The position numbers and the translations under genes were made by a program. 32,361 bases of DNA from Synergistaceae bacterium (GTDB taxonomy: Bacteria; Synergistota; Synergistia; Synergistales; Aminobacteriaceae), in contig JAFSXS010000095.1 in assembly GCA_017443945.1 (NCBI GenBank), positions 1 through 32,361 on the forward strand, written 5' to 3'. Every line of letters begins with the position of its first letter. Positions within the stretch are counted from its first letter, which is position 1. Shown piece by piece: positions 1 through 7,676 of this stretch. The notes beneath the pieces are model-generated. The model saw nothing but the letters and a program-made list of their open reading frames with translations, had not been told where the DNA came from and ran no database searches.

Positions 1-543
1 ATTATTAATTTTCGGGAAGAACGGCAATTTTTTCGCGAGCCTTGCTAAAACCGGATAATTACCCCTGCAATTTTTGCCGTAAATCATCGGACAACGCAAT
101 ATACAGACTCTAAAATTTTCGTCGTCCAAAGTGTTTAATAAATTTTCACCGTTTAATTTGCTCTCACCGTAATAGCTTGATGGATTCGGCTGTGTTTCTC
201 TCGTGATAATTTTTTCGCGGCCTATGGGAGCTGATTCCCCGTAAATTATTATTGAGCTCATATAAATAAATTGCTTGACTCCGTCGTGCTTGGCCTTTAT
301 TGCTGTGTTATATGCCAGAGTCGTATTTATTTCGTCGTATAAATATCTTTGGCTGTCAGAAATTTTTTCTGCTGAGTCATGAGCAATCCCGGCGACGTGA
401 AAAATTGTATCAAACTTTGTGAAGCTCTCATTTTGCCAAGATTCCCCGCGAAGACTTATAGTTTTTATTTTGTGAGTGCCTGCGAGATAATTTGCTAAAT
501 TTGTGCCGGTATAACTATTTTTGCCGGTAATTAAGACTCTCAT
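1..543 (-). CDS. NAD-dependent epimerase/dehydratase (extended SDR), C-terminus beyond window
   Basis: The minus strand is open from an ATG at 541-543 to the window edge, so only about the first 181 residues are present. The N-terminus MRVLITGKNSYTGTNLA is a Rossmann nucleotide-binding strand and glycine loop. It is followed by FHVAGIAHDS (the NAD-contacting segment after beta-4), then IYMSSIIIYG and the catalytic Y-x-x-x-K as YYGESK near residue 125. This order is typical of UDP-glucose 4-epimerase-like sugar-nucleotide epimerases/dehydratases. The exact substrate cannot be read from this fragment. The start overlaps the preceding 85-residue gene in an ATGA arrangement, implying translational coupling. 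With the upstream FkbM-like methyltransferase it fits a surface polysaccharide cluster. The loop GKNSYTG departs slightly from the usual TGxxGxxG. Confidence 0.85.
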   Translation of the reverse strand, partial: MRVLITGKNSYTGTNLANYLAGTHKIKTISLRGESWQNESFTKFDTIFHVAGIAHDSAEKISDSQRYLYDEINTTLAYNTAIKAKHDGVKQFIYMSSIIIYGESAPIGREKIITRETQPNPSSYYGESKLNGENLLNTLDDENFRVCILRCPMIYGKNCRGNYPVLARLAKKLPFFPKINN

Positions 544-797
544 AAAGATTCGCCTGCTTTCTCTAACTCAGCTTCGATATTTTCAAGCAAAAAAGTATCT
601 ATAATTGTCCGGACTTTTTTTATTTTGTCCGGGTAATTTTTTCGCTTGATTCTTTTCTTTGACGCGATTAATACACCGTCGGGGCCTTCTTTGCCGAGAA
701 TCTTCCATTTTGTGCGGACTCTGCCGGTTTTGTCGCGAAATGATTTGACATCATAGACATAAACTGTATTCCGAATTTTTTTGCGTACTATGCTCAC
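540..797 (-). CDS. Small protein resembling the N-terminal domain of IS1634/IS4-type transposases
   Basis: An 85-residue ORF with a GTG start (795-797) and a strong GGGGGT Shine-Dalgarno about 11 nt upstream; its stop overlaps the epimerase ATG by ATGA. The first half (TVYVYDVKSFRDKTGRVRTK, then a GKEGPDGVLIASKK stretch) resembles the short DNA-binding N-terminal region of IS1634-like transposases, which typically reads as a YVY strand, an R/K-rich turn, then a 'LGK' strand. The catalytic part of a transposase, several hundred residues, is absent. The C-terminal half is a lysine-rich, probably helical segment. It may be a decayed transposase remnant or a domesticated DNA-binding protein; the intact ribosome-binding site and coupling to a glycan gene favour expression. 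No function is assigned. Confidence 0.6.
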   Translation of the reverse strand: MSIVRKKIRNTVYVYDVKSFRDKTGRVRTKWKILGKEGPDGVLIASKKRIKRKNYPDKIKKVRTIIDTFLLENIEAELEKAGESL

Positions 798-844
798 AAA
801 AAATTTTACCCCCTAAAAAATTTCTTGTTACATAATACACTATT

Positions 845-1825
845 CTACAAAATTTGCTCGTCTATATATGGAATAACTATTTTGATTTTGTCGTCGAAAT
901 TGATATTTTCATTCCAGCGGCCTAATATTATTTCAGGATAATCTGTATTGTTAAGCATATCGAGATTTAGAGGCAGATTCACGTCATAATTGCTGGCAAA
1001 TTTATATTTATCGCGCAAAACATAAGTAAGCTCGATAACGTCAGGAAAATTTTTATCTCCAATTGAAATATAAAATCCGTTATTATTTGCGTGAAGGTGT
1101 ATAAGCTGATGAGTCGCGTTAATTTTTCGGAGGGCTGCTAAAATTTTTTCGTGCTTTGACGTGTTACTCATGTCGTGAAATTCAAATGTAAGCTGGCTAA
1201 ATTGCGCAAGAGTCTCAGGTTTTACGCTCTCAAGGAATCCCCATTCAGCTCCCGTGACATCCATTTTTAGAATCATATCGCGTTTGTTCTCGTGATTATT
1301 TTGTTTGATGAAATGTTCGAGAGTCTTTAAATTTTCGTCTTGAGTATGGCCGTCTGCTATTCCCTGCCTGAAAAAGTGAAATTTATTATTTTCTTCGGGC
1401 AATTTTTCTATCGTGTGATCGTACATGAAGACATCATAACCCTTTGACGCTAAATCTTTATCGAACGAGACATCATTACTTATCCCGAATGAATAAGCAA
1501 TCCCGCCCGGCTTGAAGTCATCGAGCATTATATAACCTCCGTCATTATCGCGGCCAATTCTGACGAGATTAAAATTTTCGGTCTTCGCAATGTGTAATAA
1601 TTCATGAAGTTCGCTATAAAAATTTTGGTTTATTGAATAAATTGATTCCTTTGTTCGCGGATTCCAGCCCGGTTTTATGACACTTCTAAAAGGTGCAGTC
1701 AAAATCGTCATTGCGGCGGCCTTGAAAAAATTGCGTTTCTTGTACTCACGAAGGATTATGCTGCGGAGAAAATAATTATTGCCGAGAAAAATTTTTACGA
1801 GCGCACGTCTTATTTGCGTAATCAT
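845..1825 (-). CDS. FkbM-like SAM-dependent methyltransferase
   Basis: A 326-residue protein. I start it at ATG 1823-1825 (MITQIRRALV) because GGAGG lies 7 nt upstream; a longer frame begins 27 nt earlier without such a site. Residues about 90-110 read LVRIGRDNDGGYIMLDDF, the N-terminal signature of Methyltransf_22/FkbM-like enzymes. Next come AYSFGISNDVSFDKDLA (SAM-binding motif region), VFMYDHT (acidic end of beta-2) and LKMDVTGAEWGFLESV, matching the FkbM 'K-D-x-x-G-x-E' strand. These enzymes O-methylate sugars or other secondary metabolites. It is the first gene of a minus-strand run leading into the 85-residue protein and the epimerase, suggesting methylation of a surface glycan. The substrate is inferred only from context. 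Confidence 0.8.
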   Translation of the reverse strand: MITQIRRALVKIFLGNNYFLRSIILREYKKRNFFKAAAMTILTAPFRSVIKPGWNPRTKESIYSINQNFYSELHELLHIAKTENFNLVRIGRDNDGGYIMLDDFKPGGIAYSFGISNDVSFDKDLASKGYDVFMYDHTIEKLPEENNKFHFFRQGIADGHTQDENLKTLEHFIKQNNHENKRDMILKMDVTGAEWGFLESVKPETLAQFSQLTFEFHDMSNTSKHEKILAALRKINATHQLIHLHANNNGFYISIGDKNFPDVIELTYVLRDKYKFASNYDVNLPLNLDMLNNTDYPEIILGRWNENINFDDKIKIVIPYIDEQIL

Positions 1826-1903
1826 GCTGCAACCTCCATGAATCGCAAACAATTAGTGAACGAAGAATTTATTTTATTTGCAGGGGAATTAAGACAAGAT
1901 TTT

Positions 1904-1937
1904 ACTGATAACTGATAACTGATAACTGATAACTGAT
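1904..1937. repeat. Heptanucleotide tandem repeat (ACTGATA)n
   Basis: Four perfect ACTGATA copies plus a partial ACTGAT, 34 bp in all, about 80 bp upstream of the methyltransferase start. The 7-bp period is not a coding period. It looks like the short tandem heptamers scattered in some bacterial genomes, such as the STRR families of cyanobacteria. Confidence 0.95.
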
Positions 1938-2143
1938 TTTAGCGGCTTTCATTACAGTTGTCTACTCCTTTAGCGTTAAAATTGTGAGTAATTCTGCTGA
2001 TTTTGCCATAAATAATATTACTGAACTTTAGCTAATTGCAAATTACCCGTGAAAAAAATTTTATCACATTAGAGTCGGCCTGACCAGCTTATAATTTGCT
2101 GTACGAACACAAAAAATTTTTACTGCTATTGAAGTATATTGAC

Positions 2144-2149
2144 TATAAT
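2144..2149 (+). promoter_or_regulatory. Possible -10 box upstream of dctP
   Basis: A perfect TATAAT hexamer in the spacer, about 270 nt before dctP, without a clear -35 box. Such hexamers arise often by chance in DNA this AT-rich, so this is only a candidate. Confidence 0.25.
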
Positions 2150-2226
2150 TTACATTTGCTGATTCATGAAATATAATAATCGCGTAAAACTTTTCAATTA
2201 ATTTATTTCACGAGCAAGAAAATATT

Positions 2227-2250
2227 TTTACAACTACATTTACAACTACA
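2227..2250. repeat. Perfect 12-bp tandem direct repeat upstream of dctP
   Basis: TTTACAACTACA occurs twice back to back, about 170 bp before the dctP start. The 12-bp spacing is close to one helical turn, as in direct-repeat operators, so it may be a regulator site for the TRAP operon. No regulator gene lies in the window. Confidence 0.9.
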
Positions 2251-2420
2251 AAAATTTTAATTTATTCACGCATTCACAATGACTCGCAAAGAAAAAATTT
2301 TTATTAACGGCGAAAAATTTCATTCACACAAAGTCAAGCATTTCTGCATAGACATCAACGAAAATTTTACGATAAAATATTTTCACGAAATTTATTATTT
2401 AGACAGGAGGATTTATTCTC

Positions 2421-3395
2421 ATGAAAAAATTTTTTGCAGCATTTATCGCACTTGTTATGACTCTCACAATTTGCGCGGCAGGTTTTGCAGCACAGACCTT
2501 CGAGCTAAGAATCTCGACAACTCAGACAGAAACGTCAATGATTTACGCAGGTTTGAAGGCAGCAGCTGACGAAATCAACGAGAAGACTAAAGGCGGCGTA
2601 AAAGTTACAATTTATCCCTCATCGCAATTAGGCGGCGAAGAAGATATGATCGATCAGGCCATCGCAGGAATCGGAATCGCAGTATTAAGCGACGCAGGCA
2701 GAATGTCAAATTACGTTAAGGACATCGGAATATTTAACATGGCTTATTTCGTTGATAATTATGACGCGGGCTTGAAGGTCATCAACACAGCAACTTTCAA
2801 GAAATGGACTGATGAATTAGTCAATCAGGGGATTCGCGTTCTTTGCTTCAATTATTATGACGGCGCAAGAAGTTTCATGCAGAACAAAGAAGTAAATACT
2901 CCTGCCGACCTCAAAGGCGTTGTAACACGTACACCCAGCGCAGCACCCTATAACGCCTCAATAAAGGCAATGGGCGCAACTCCTTATAATATTGCGTGGT
3001 CAGAAGTCTATAATGCGATTCAAACAAAGATGATTGATGCTTGTGAAGTGCAATATACTTCAGCTGTGTCGACTCACATTTATGAAGTCTGCAAATACGT
3101 AGCTAAGACCGAGCATATAAATTTATTCAACTGCTTAATTTGCGGTGAAGCATGGTTCTCACAGTTACCGGACGAGTACAAGCAAATAATTCTTGAAGCC
3201 TGCTACAACAACGGAGTCAAGAATGCACGCGAGATCGAAGCAGCACAGGCAGATCTTGAGAAAATTTTAATCGATCACGGAATGACAATAACTCACGTCG
3301 ATAAAGAATTATTCAAGAAGGCGGCGGCCTCTGCATATGATGAACTCGGCTGGACTGAGTTACGCAAGGCAATTTACGCGGAAGCAGGACTATAA
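2421..3395 (+). CDS. dctP: TRAP transporter substrate-binding protein, DctP family
   Basis: A 324-residue periplasmic binding protein of a tripartite ATP-independent periplasmic transporter. Residues 1-24 are a Sec signal peptide ending GFAA, with no lipobox. The mature part starts FELRISTTQTETSM and contains the family segment LKGVVTRTPSA, in which Arg170 is at the position of the conserved arginine that clamps a substrate carboxylate. It is followed by GATPYNIAWSEVYNAIQT (usually GA.P...W.EVY.AL..G). An AGGAGG site precedes the ATG. The substrate is an organic acid of unknown identity. It is the first gene of the dctPQM operon; the hairpin terminator right after it should give more binding protein than membrane subunits. 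Length and motifs are typical of the family. Confidence 0.95.
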   Translation: MKKFFAAFIALVMTLTICAAGFAAQTFELRISTTQTETSMIYAGLKAAADEINEKTKGGVKVTIYPSSQLGGEEDMIDQAIAGIGIAVLSDAGRMSNYVKDIGIFNMAYFVDNYDAGLKVINTATFKKWTDELVNQGIRVLCFNYYDGARSFMQNKEVNTPADLKGVVTRTPSAAPYNASIKAMGATPYNIAWSEVYNAIQTKMIDACEVQYTSAVSTHIYEVCKYVAKTEHINLFNCLICGEAWFSQLPDEYKQIILEACYNNGVKNAREIEAAQADLEKILIDHGMTITHVDKELFKKAAASAYDELGWTELRKAIYAEAGL

Positions 3396-3410
3396 TTTTT
3401 GCAATTTACG

Positions 3411-3441
3411 GCGGGGAGACGCATTAATCCCCGCTTTTTTT
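3411..3441 (+). terminator. Intra-operon intrinsic terminator after dctP
   Basis: A perfect 7-bp stem GCGGGGA/TCCCCGC with a 10-nt loop, followed directly by seven T. It lies between dctP and dctQ, whose own Shine-Dalgarno follows at about 3450. It is probably partial, tuning the ratio of binding protein to permease. Confidence 0.9.
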
Positions 3442-3468
3442 GTTTGTTGAAGGAGTGAATTAATTTAC

Positions 3469-3951
3469 ATGAAATATTTATACGAAAAATTTTGCGATCT
3501 TGAACAATGGCTTGCGTTATTACTGCTTGCCGGTATAACTTTATTAGTATTTGCGGCGGCTTTATCTCGTACATTTGGCTATCCGATTAACTGGGCACAA
3601 GATGCGGCACTTGTTATGTTTGCGTGGATGTGTTTTCTCGGCGGAGATATTGCGATTCGCACAACGGGATTAATAGGTGTTGATTTATTTGTAAAGATGT
3701 TCCCGAAATGGCTGCAAAAATTTTTGGATATAGCGTTCAAGATTGTAATATTAATTTTTCTTGCTGCATTAGTAATTTACGGCTATCAATATGCAAAAGG
3801 TTATTCGCGCCGAATGATTACGACATTGAATATTTCTTATGCGTGGGTTACGTCATGTGTTCCCGTCGGAGCCTGCTTAATGTTCATAAATACAGCTATA
3901 AATCTCGTCGCGTCAATAAAAACGCCGTTATCTGAATGGGGGAAAAAATAA
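3469..3951 (+). CDS. dctQ: TRAP transporter small permease, DctQ family
   Basis: A 160-residue membrane protein with about four predicted transmembrane helices (near residues 15-35, 45-65, 85-105 and 125-148), the normal DctQ topology. The first helix contains ALLLLAGITLLVFAAALSR, followed by an amphipathic turn and WAQDAALVMFAWMCFLGG, which matches the family's conserved W.E/D.....W..FLG region. An AAGGAG site lies about 14 nt before the ATG. It partners with the large subunit DctM, whose ATG directly abuts its stop codon. Its specific role within TRAP complexes is as a scaffold for DctM. Confidence 0.92.
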   Translation: MKYLYEKFCDLEQWLALLLLAGITLLVFAAALSRTFGYPINWAQDAALVMFAWMCFLGGDIAIRTTGLIGVDLFVKMFPKWLQKFLDIAFKIVILIFLAALVIYGYQYAKGYSRRMITTLNISYAWVTSCVPVGACLMFINTAINLVASIKTPLSEWGKK

Positions 3952-5232
3952 ATGGGTACTGCAATAATTATATTTCTAGTTTTCTTAGTTCTCGGAATGC
4001 CCGTCGCCTTTGCAATAGGTATATCAGGATTTGCGTTTTTCATCATGAAATCTCTTCCCATGAGTATACTTGTGCAAAAATCTATCTCGACGACTCAAAG
4101 TTTTACGATGTTAGCAATACCGTTATTTATTCTTGCAGGGAATCTAATGAACGCTACAGGAATCACACGGCGATTAATGAGACTCGCAAATGTTTTAACG
4201 GGTCATATGTACGGGAATATCGGACAAGTTTCGTGCGTGCTTTCTACTTTAATGGGCGGAGTTTCTGGTTCTGCGGTTGCTGATGCTGCGATGGAGACGA
4301 GAATTTTAGGTCCTGAAATGCTTAGACTCGGTTATGCAAGAGGCTGGGCAGCTGCTGTTAATGGTTTGTCGGGGTTGATTGTTGCGACGATTCCTCCGTC
4401 AATGGGATTAATAATTTACGGGACAGTCGGTGAGGTCTCAATCGGACGTTTATTCATGGCTGGCTGGGTACCGGGACTCTTAATGATGACTCTATTAATG
4501 ATTGCTACGAGTTTATCAGCGCGAAAATTAGGATACAAGCCTGAACACGAGAAGCCGGCATCATTGCGTGAAATTCTGCGTGAAGTTGTTGCGTCGATAT
4601 GGGCGTTATTATTTCCGGTTTTATTGATTGTGCTGATTAGATTCGGAATTATGAGTCCGTCTGAGTCAGGTGCGTTTGCGTGTGCATATGCAATTTTTGT
4701 AGGGACAGTAATTTATCGTGAATTAACTTGGCCGGTATTGATTCAGACTCTAAAAGATTCCGTCAAAGATATTACGGTTATTACTATAATTTTATGTTTT
4801 TCCGGAGTGTTCGGTTATGGAATAGTATTCGATAATTTGACAACTGCGATTGCGTCGGCTTTAGTGTCAGTTACGAATAATTCTACGTTGTTATTATTTC
4901 TTGTTGTGTTATTTTTGCTATTGTGCGGGTGCTTTATGGAGACGACAGTAATAGCATTGATTCTCACGCCGATTTTGCTGCCTGTCATGCAAAGGGTCGG
5001 GGTAGATCCGGTTGTCTTCGGAATGATTATGATGACGACAGTAACATTTGGAGTAATGACTCCGCCGGTCGGGACTGGATTATATGCAGTGAGCGATATA
5101 ATGGGCTGCTCGATTCAAGAAACTTTTAAATATGGGATAGCGTTTTATTTGGCTGTAATTCTCGTAGTAGTGTTCATGATATTTTTTCCTGAAGCGGTAT
5201 TATGGCTGCCGAATTTGGTTTACGGCGCGTAA
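3952..5232 (+). CDS. dctM: TRAP transporter large permease, DctM family
   Basis: A 426-residue polytopic inner-membrane protein and the transport channel of the TRAP system, which uses an ion gradient. Family motifs are clear: VLGMPVAFAIGISG near the N-terminus, SFTMLAIPLFILAGNLMNATGI, the strongly conserved GGVSGSAVADAAM, and IPPSMGLIIYG. The C-terminal half contains CGCFMETTVIALILTPILLPV and FGVMTPPVGTGLYAVSDI, typical of the second repeat. The ATG abuts the dctQ stop and the GGGGG of the preceding codons serves as ribosome-binding site, so translation is coupled. The operon appears to end here; the next 130 bp carry a G-rich repeat and the promoter of the following gene. Confidence 0.95.
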   Translation: MGTAIIIFLVFLVLGMPVAFAIGISGFAFFIMKSLPMSILVQKSISTTQSFTMLAIPLFILAGNLMNATGITRRLMRLANVLTGHMYGNIGQVSCVLSTLMGGVSGSAVADAAMETRILGPEMLRLGYARGWAAAVNGLSGLIVATIPPSMGLIIYGTVGEVSIGRLFMAGWVPGLLMMTLLMIATSLSARKLGYKPEHEKPASLREILREVVASIWALLFPVLLIVLIRFGIMSPSESGAFACAYAIFVGTVIYRELTWPVLIQTLKDSVKDITVITIILCFSGVFGYGIVFDNLTTAIASALVSVTNNSTLLLFLVVLFLLLCGCFMETTVIALILTPILLPVMQRVGVDPVVFGMIMMTTVTFGVMTPPVGTGLYAVSDIMGCSIQETFKYGIAFYLAVILVVVFMIFFPEAVLWLPNLVYGA

Positions 5233-5242
5233 ATTTCTGCAT

Positions 5243-5284
5243 GTGCGGAGAGTAAATTATATTGGGCGGGCGGGTGGGAACTAC
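5243..5284 (-). repeat. G-quadruplex-capable intergenic repeat, copy 1
   Basis: Read on the minus strand it begins GTAGTTCCCACCCGCCC and continues through TATAAT to CGCAC. By hand alignment about 32 of 43 positions match the copy at 7725-7767, which lies in the opposite orientation. The plus strand at 5264-5278 reads GGGCGGGCGGGTGGG: four G3 tracts with one-base loops, a strong G-quadruplex motif in otherwise AT-rich DNA. Confidence 0.7.
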
Positions 5285-5328
5285 AAATTTTATGCGTCAG
5301 GATAAATTAAATTATTTCATTATAACTG

Positions 5329-5357
5329 CTGAAATATTACCGTTTTTATTCTATAAT
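5329..5357 (+). promoter_or_regulatory. Promoter of the phosphohexomutase gene
   Basis: CTGAAA (-35, 4 of 6 matches to TTGACA), a 17-bp spacer, then a perfect TATAAT at 5352-5357. The start codon is only 8 nt downstream, where transcription would begin, and no Shine-Dalgarno fits in between. A leaderless mRNA is therefore likely. Confidence 0.6.
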
Positions 5358-5364
5358 TCTAGCT

Positions 5365-6753
5365 ATGATGACAAATATACCATTAAATATTTTTCGCGAA
5401 TATGACATACGCGGACAAGCGGACAAAGATTTAACAGATGAAACAGTGAACGCTATCGGGCGGGCTTACGGTTCGTGGCTGATTCGTTCGGGCGTTAACG
5501 GTGCTGTTACAGTAGGCGGCGACGCTAGACTCTCTACTCCGAGAATCAAAGACGCGCTAATTAACGGGTTATTATCGTGCGGACTTGATGTTATTGATGT
5601 CGGACTCGTTACGACTCCCATGCTTTATTGGAGCTTGATAAAATTCGGAGTCAAAGGCGGAGTCATGATAACAGGTTCTCACAATCCCCCCGACATGAAC
5701 GGCTTAAAATTATGCTTTGAGCACGGGACTTTATACGGCGACGAAGTAAAAAATATCGGCAAAATCGCACAGTCAGGAAATTTTGAGTCAGGAAGCGGCA
5801 AATTAACTCACGCAAATATTGATGACGATTATGTAAACATGCTGCTGTCAAAATTTATTCTCCCGTTCAACAAAAAATTTAAAGTCGTTCTCGATTGCGG
5901 AAACGGTGCAGCAGGGCCGACAGCTAGAAAATTTTTCGAGGGACTCGGCTGTGAAGTAATTTCATTATTTGACACTCCTGATGGACATTTCCCGAATCAC
6001 CACCCAGACCCGCAAAAAAGTGAGAATCTGAAAATTTTAATCGACCGCGTAAAATCTGAGTCTGCTGATATAGGCTTTGGCTTTGACGGCGACGCAGACA
6101 GAATCGGCGTAATTGATGACAAGGGAAATATTATATTTTGCGATAGACTCATGTGTCTTTACTGGCAGGAAATTTTACGCAATAACCCCGGCGCAGTCGT
6201 ACTCGTTGAGCCTAAATGCAGCATGGTTTTACCTGAGACAGCGGAGAAAAACGGCGGAAAAGTTTTATACTGGAAGTCGGGACATTCACTCATTAAAGCA
6301 AAAATGCGCGAGACAGGAGCACTCTTCGCCGGTGAATATTCCGGACATATGTTTTTCGCTGATGAATTTTTCGGCCATGATGACGCGTTTTATTCGGCCG
6401 GGCGTTTATTGCGGATCATGTCGGACGAGGAAAAATCTTTATCGCGTTTAATGCTCTCATTTCCTGTTTACCCATCAACGGAGGAAATGAGAATCCCCTG
6501 CGACGACAGCACAAAATTTGAAGTCATTGCACGCATTCAGGAAAAAGCGCAGAAAGATTATCAATGCAGCACTATTGACGGCGTGAGAATACTTTATCCG
6601 GACGGCTGGGGGTTAATCAGAGGCTCGAACACTCAACCTGTTATTGTTGTAAGGTGCGAGGGACGAAATAATGAAGCTCTCGAAAAAATTACCAACGACG
6701 TTAAATCACGAGTCTTAGCAGAAGGATTACCCGATTTTACATGGACATATTAA
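5365..6753 (+). CDS. Phosphomannomutase/phosphoglucomutase
   Basis: A 462-residue alpha-D-phosphohexomutase interconverting hexose 1- and 6-phosphates for nucleotide-sugar and envelope polysaccharide synthesis. All four active-site loops are present: the phosphoserine loop TGSHNPPDMNG (Ser105), the Mg-binding loop DGDADR (241-246), the sugar-specificity loop GEYSGH (323-328) and the phosphate-binding loop RGSNTQP (419-425). The GEYSGH form and the length are typical of the bifunctional PMM/PGM group (AlgC/ManB-like). Tandem ATG codons start the gene 8 nt after a TATAAT box, with no Shine-Dalgarno. The 3' end overlaps the trmB start by 13 bp. The exact preference (mannose or glucose) cannot be decided from sequence alone. 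Confidence 0.93.
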   Translation: MMTNIPLNIFREYDIRGQADKDLTDETVNAIGRAYGSWLIRSGVNGAVTVGGDARLSTPRIKDALINGLLSCGLDVIDVGLVTTPMLYWSLIKFGVKGGVMITGSHNPPDMNGLKLCFEHGTLYGDEVKNIGKIAQSGNFESGSGKLTHANIDDDYVNMLLSKFILPFNKKFKVVLDCGNGAAGPTARKFFEGLGCEVISLFDTPDGHFPNHHPDPQKSENLKILIDRVKSESADIGFGFDGDADRIGVIDDKGNIIFCDRLMCLYWQEILRNNPGAVVLVEPKCSMVLPETAEKNGGKVLYWKSGHSLIKAKMRETGALFAGEYSGHMFFADEFFGHDDAFYSAGRLLRIMSDEEKSLSRLMLSFPVYPSTEEMRIPCDDSTKFEVIARIQEKAQKDYQCSTIDGVRILYPDGWGLIRGSNTQPVIVVRCEGRNNEALEKITNDVKSRVLAEGLPDFTWTY

Positions 6754-7676
6754 GCGCGACAACAAATGCGAGGCCGCAATATGGAGTGATAATTTATCCT
6801 GAAAGCGGCTTTGCACTTCCCGTCAAGAGTCATACAGAATTAGAAATCGGCTTTGGCAACGGAGAATTTACCGTACAATATGCGAGAAAACACCCGGAAA
6901 TTTTATTTTACGGCATAGAAATATCTCAAGCGTGCGTCTTAAGGTGTGCGAGGCGTGCTTATGGCTTGAAAAATTTGCGAATCATGAACACTGACGCTCG
7001 TTACATGCTCAAAGAATTATTTTGTGATGAGTCGCTCGATAAAATTATTATGCAGTTCCCTTGTCCATGGTCAGGCAACGCAAACGCTCATAGAAGAGTA
7101 ACGGCGAAATGTTTTGCTGACGGACTCGCGGCTGTTCTCAAGATAGGCGGAAAATTTGAATTTGTCTCTGATGATGAAGAGTACTCACACGAAGTTAAAA
7201 GCGTTCTGGGATCTCATGAGGCGTTAGAAAATGTCAGCTTTGAAATTAACCCGTCGCGCGAAATTACGACCAAATACGAGCGAAAATGGCTTGAAGAGGG
7301 CAAAAATATTTTCCGGCTGGAATTTGTCAAGACAAGAGCATTTACAACTATAAGGCAGGTCAACACACAAGAAATGCACATAAGAATAGAAAAATTTATA
7401 ACGAGTCAAGATTTAGAGAAATTGCGCAATATAACCGGCAAAGACAGTGGCAAAAAAATTTTCTGGCGGTTTGGGCGGAATTTCACGGATTCTAAAAGCT
7501 GGCTGCTTGAGACTCTGACCAGTGATGACGAGTTCGAGCAAAAATTTTATATCAATATTTCGCACAAAGATGAAGGCTGTTCACTTGTAAGACTCGATAA
7601 GACTGCGGACGCGTTTTTGACTCCGGCGGTGAGGGCTGCACTCGATGATGCCGCGAAAAAATTATTGCTGTCATGA
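6741..7676 (+). CDS. trmB: tRNA (guanine-N7)-methyltransferase, long form with C-terminal extension
   Basis: A 311-residue protein. The first 200 residues are TrmB, the SAM-dependent enzyme that makes m7G46 in tRNA. SAM motif I is ELEIGFGNGEFTVQYA (33-48), followed by YGIEIS. The motif usually written FPDPWPK reads FPCPWSG (106-112), so the usual Asp is Cys. TTKYERKWLEEGKNIFRLEF (176-195) is the conserved T.YE..F...G..I..L segment. Residues 205-311 form an extra, alpha/beta-looking domain absent from the common 210-240-residue TrmB; an extended TrmB is known in Aquifex. The gene overlaps the mutase by 13 bp and its TGA overlaps a possible ancestral rsmD start by ATGA, suggesting one transcript. 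Confidence 0.88.
   Translation: MDILSATTNARPQYGVIIYPESGFALPVKSHTELEIGFGNGEFTVQYARKHPEILFYGIEISQACVLRCARRAYGLKNLRIMNTDARYMLKELFCDESLDKIIMQFPCPWSGNANAHRRVTAKCFADGLAAVLKIGGKFEFVSDDEEYSHEVKSVLGSHEALENVSFEINPSREITTKYERKWLEEGKNIFRLEFVKTRAFTTIRQVNTQEMHIRIEKFITSQDLEKLRNITGKDSGKKIFWRFGRNFTDSKSWLLETLTSDDEFEQKFYINISHKDEGCSLVRLDKTADAFLTPAVRAALDDAAKKLLLS

Larger units (their letters stand above)
1826..2420. other. AT-rich intergenic region between divergent transcription units
   Basis: About 600 bp between the minus-strand methyltransferase gene and dctP. It holds a heptanucleotide tandem repeat (1904-1937), a 12-bp direct repeat (2227-2250) and many AAAATTTT runs. I see no RNA gene and no convincing coding frame; a frame starting at 2279 runs into dctP and lacks protein-like composition. 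Promoters for both flanking units must lie here. Confidence 0.7.

Noticed and set aside
1904-1937. CRISPR or iteron array
   Set aside because: The units are 7 bp, directly adjacent and without spacers, so it is a simple tandem repeat.
2279-2569. 96-codon frame upstream of and overlapping dctP
   Set aside because: It overlaps the dctP signal-peptide region by about 150 nt, has no clear ribosome-binding site, and reads as AT-rich spacer followed by out-of-frame dctP.
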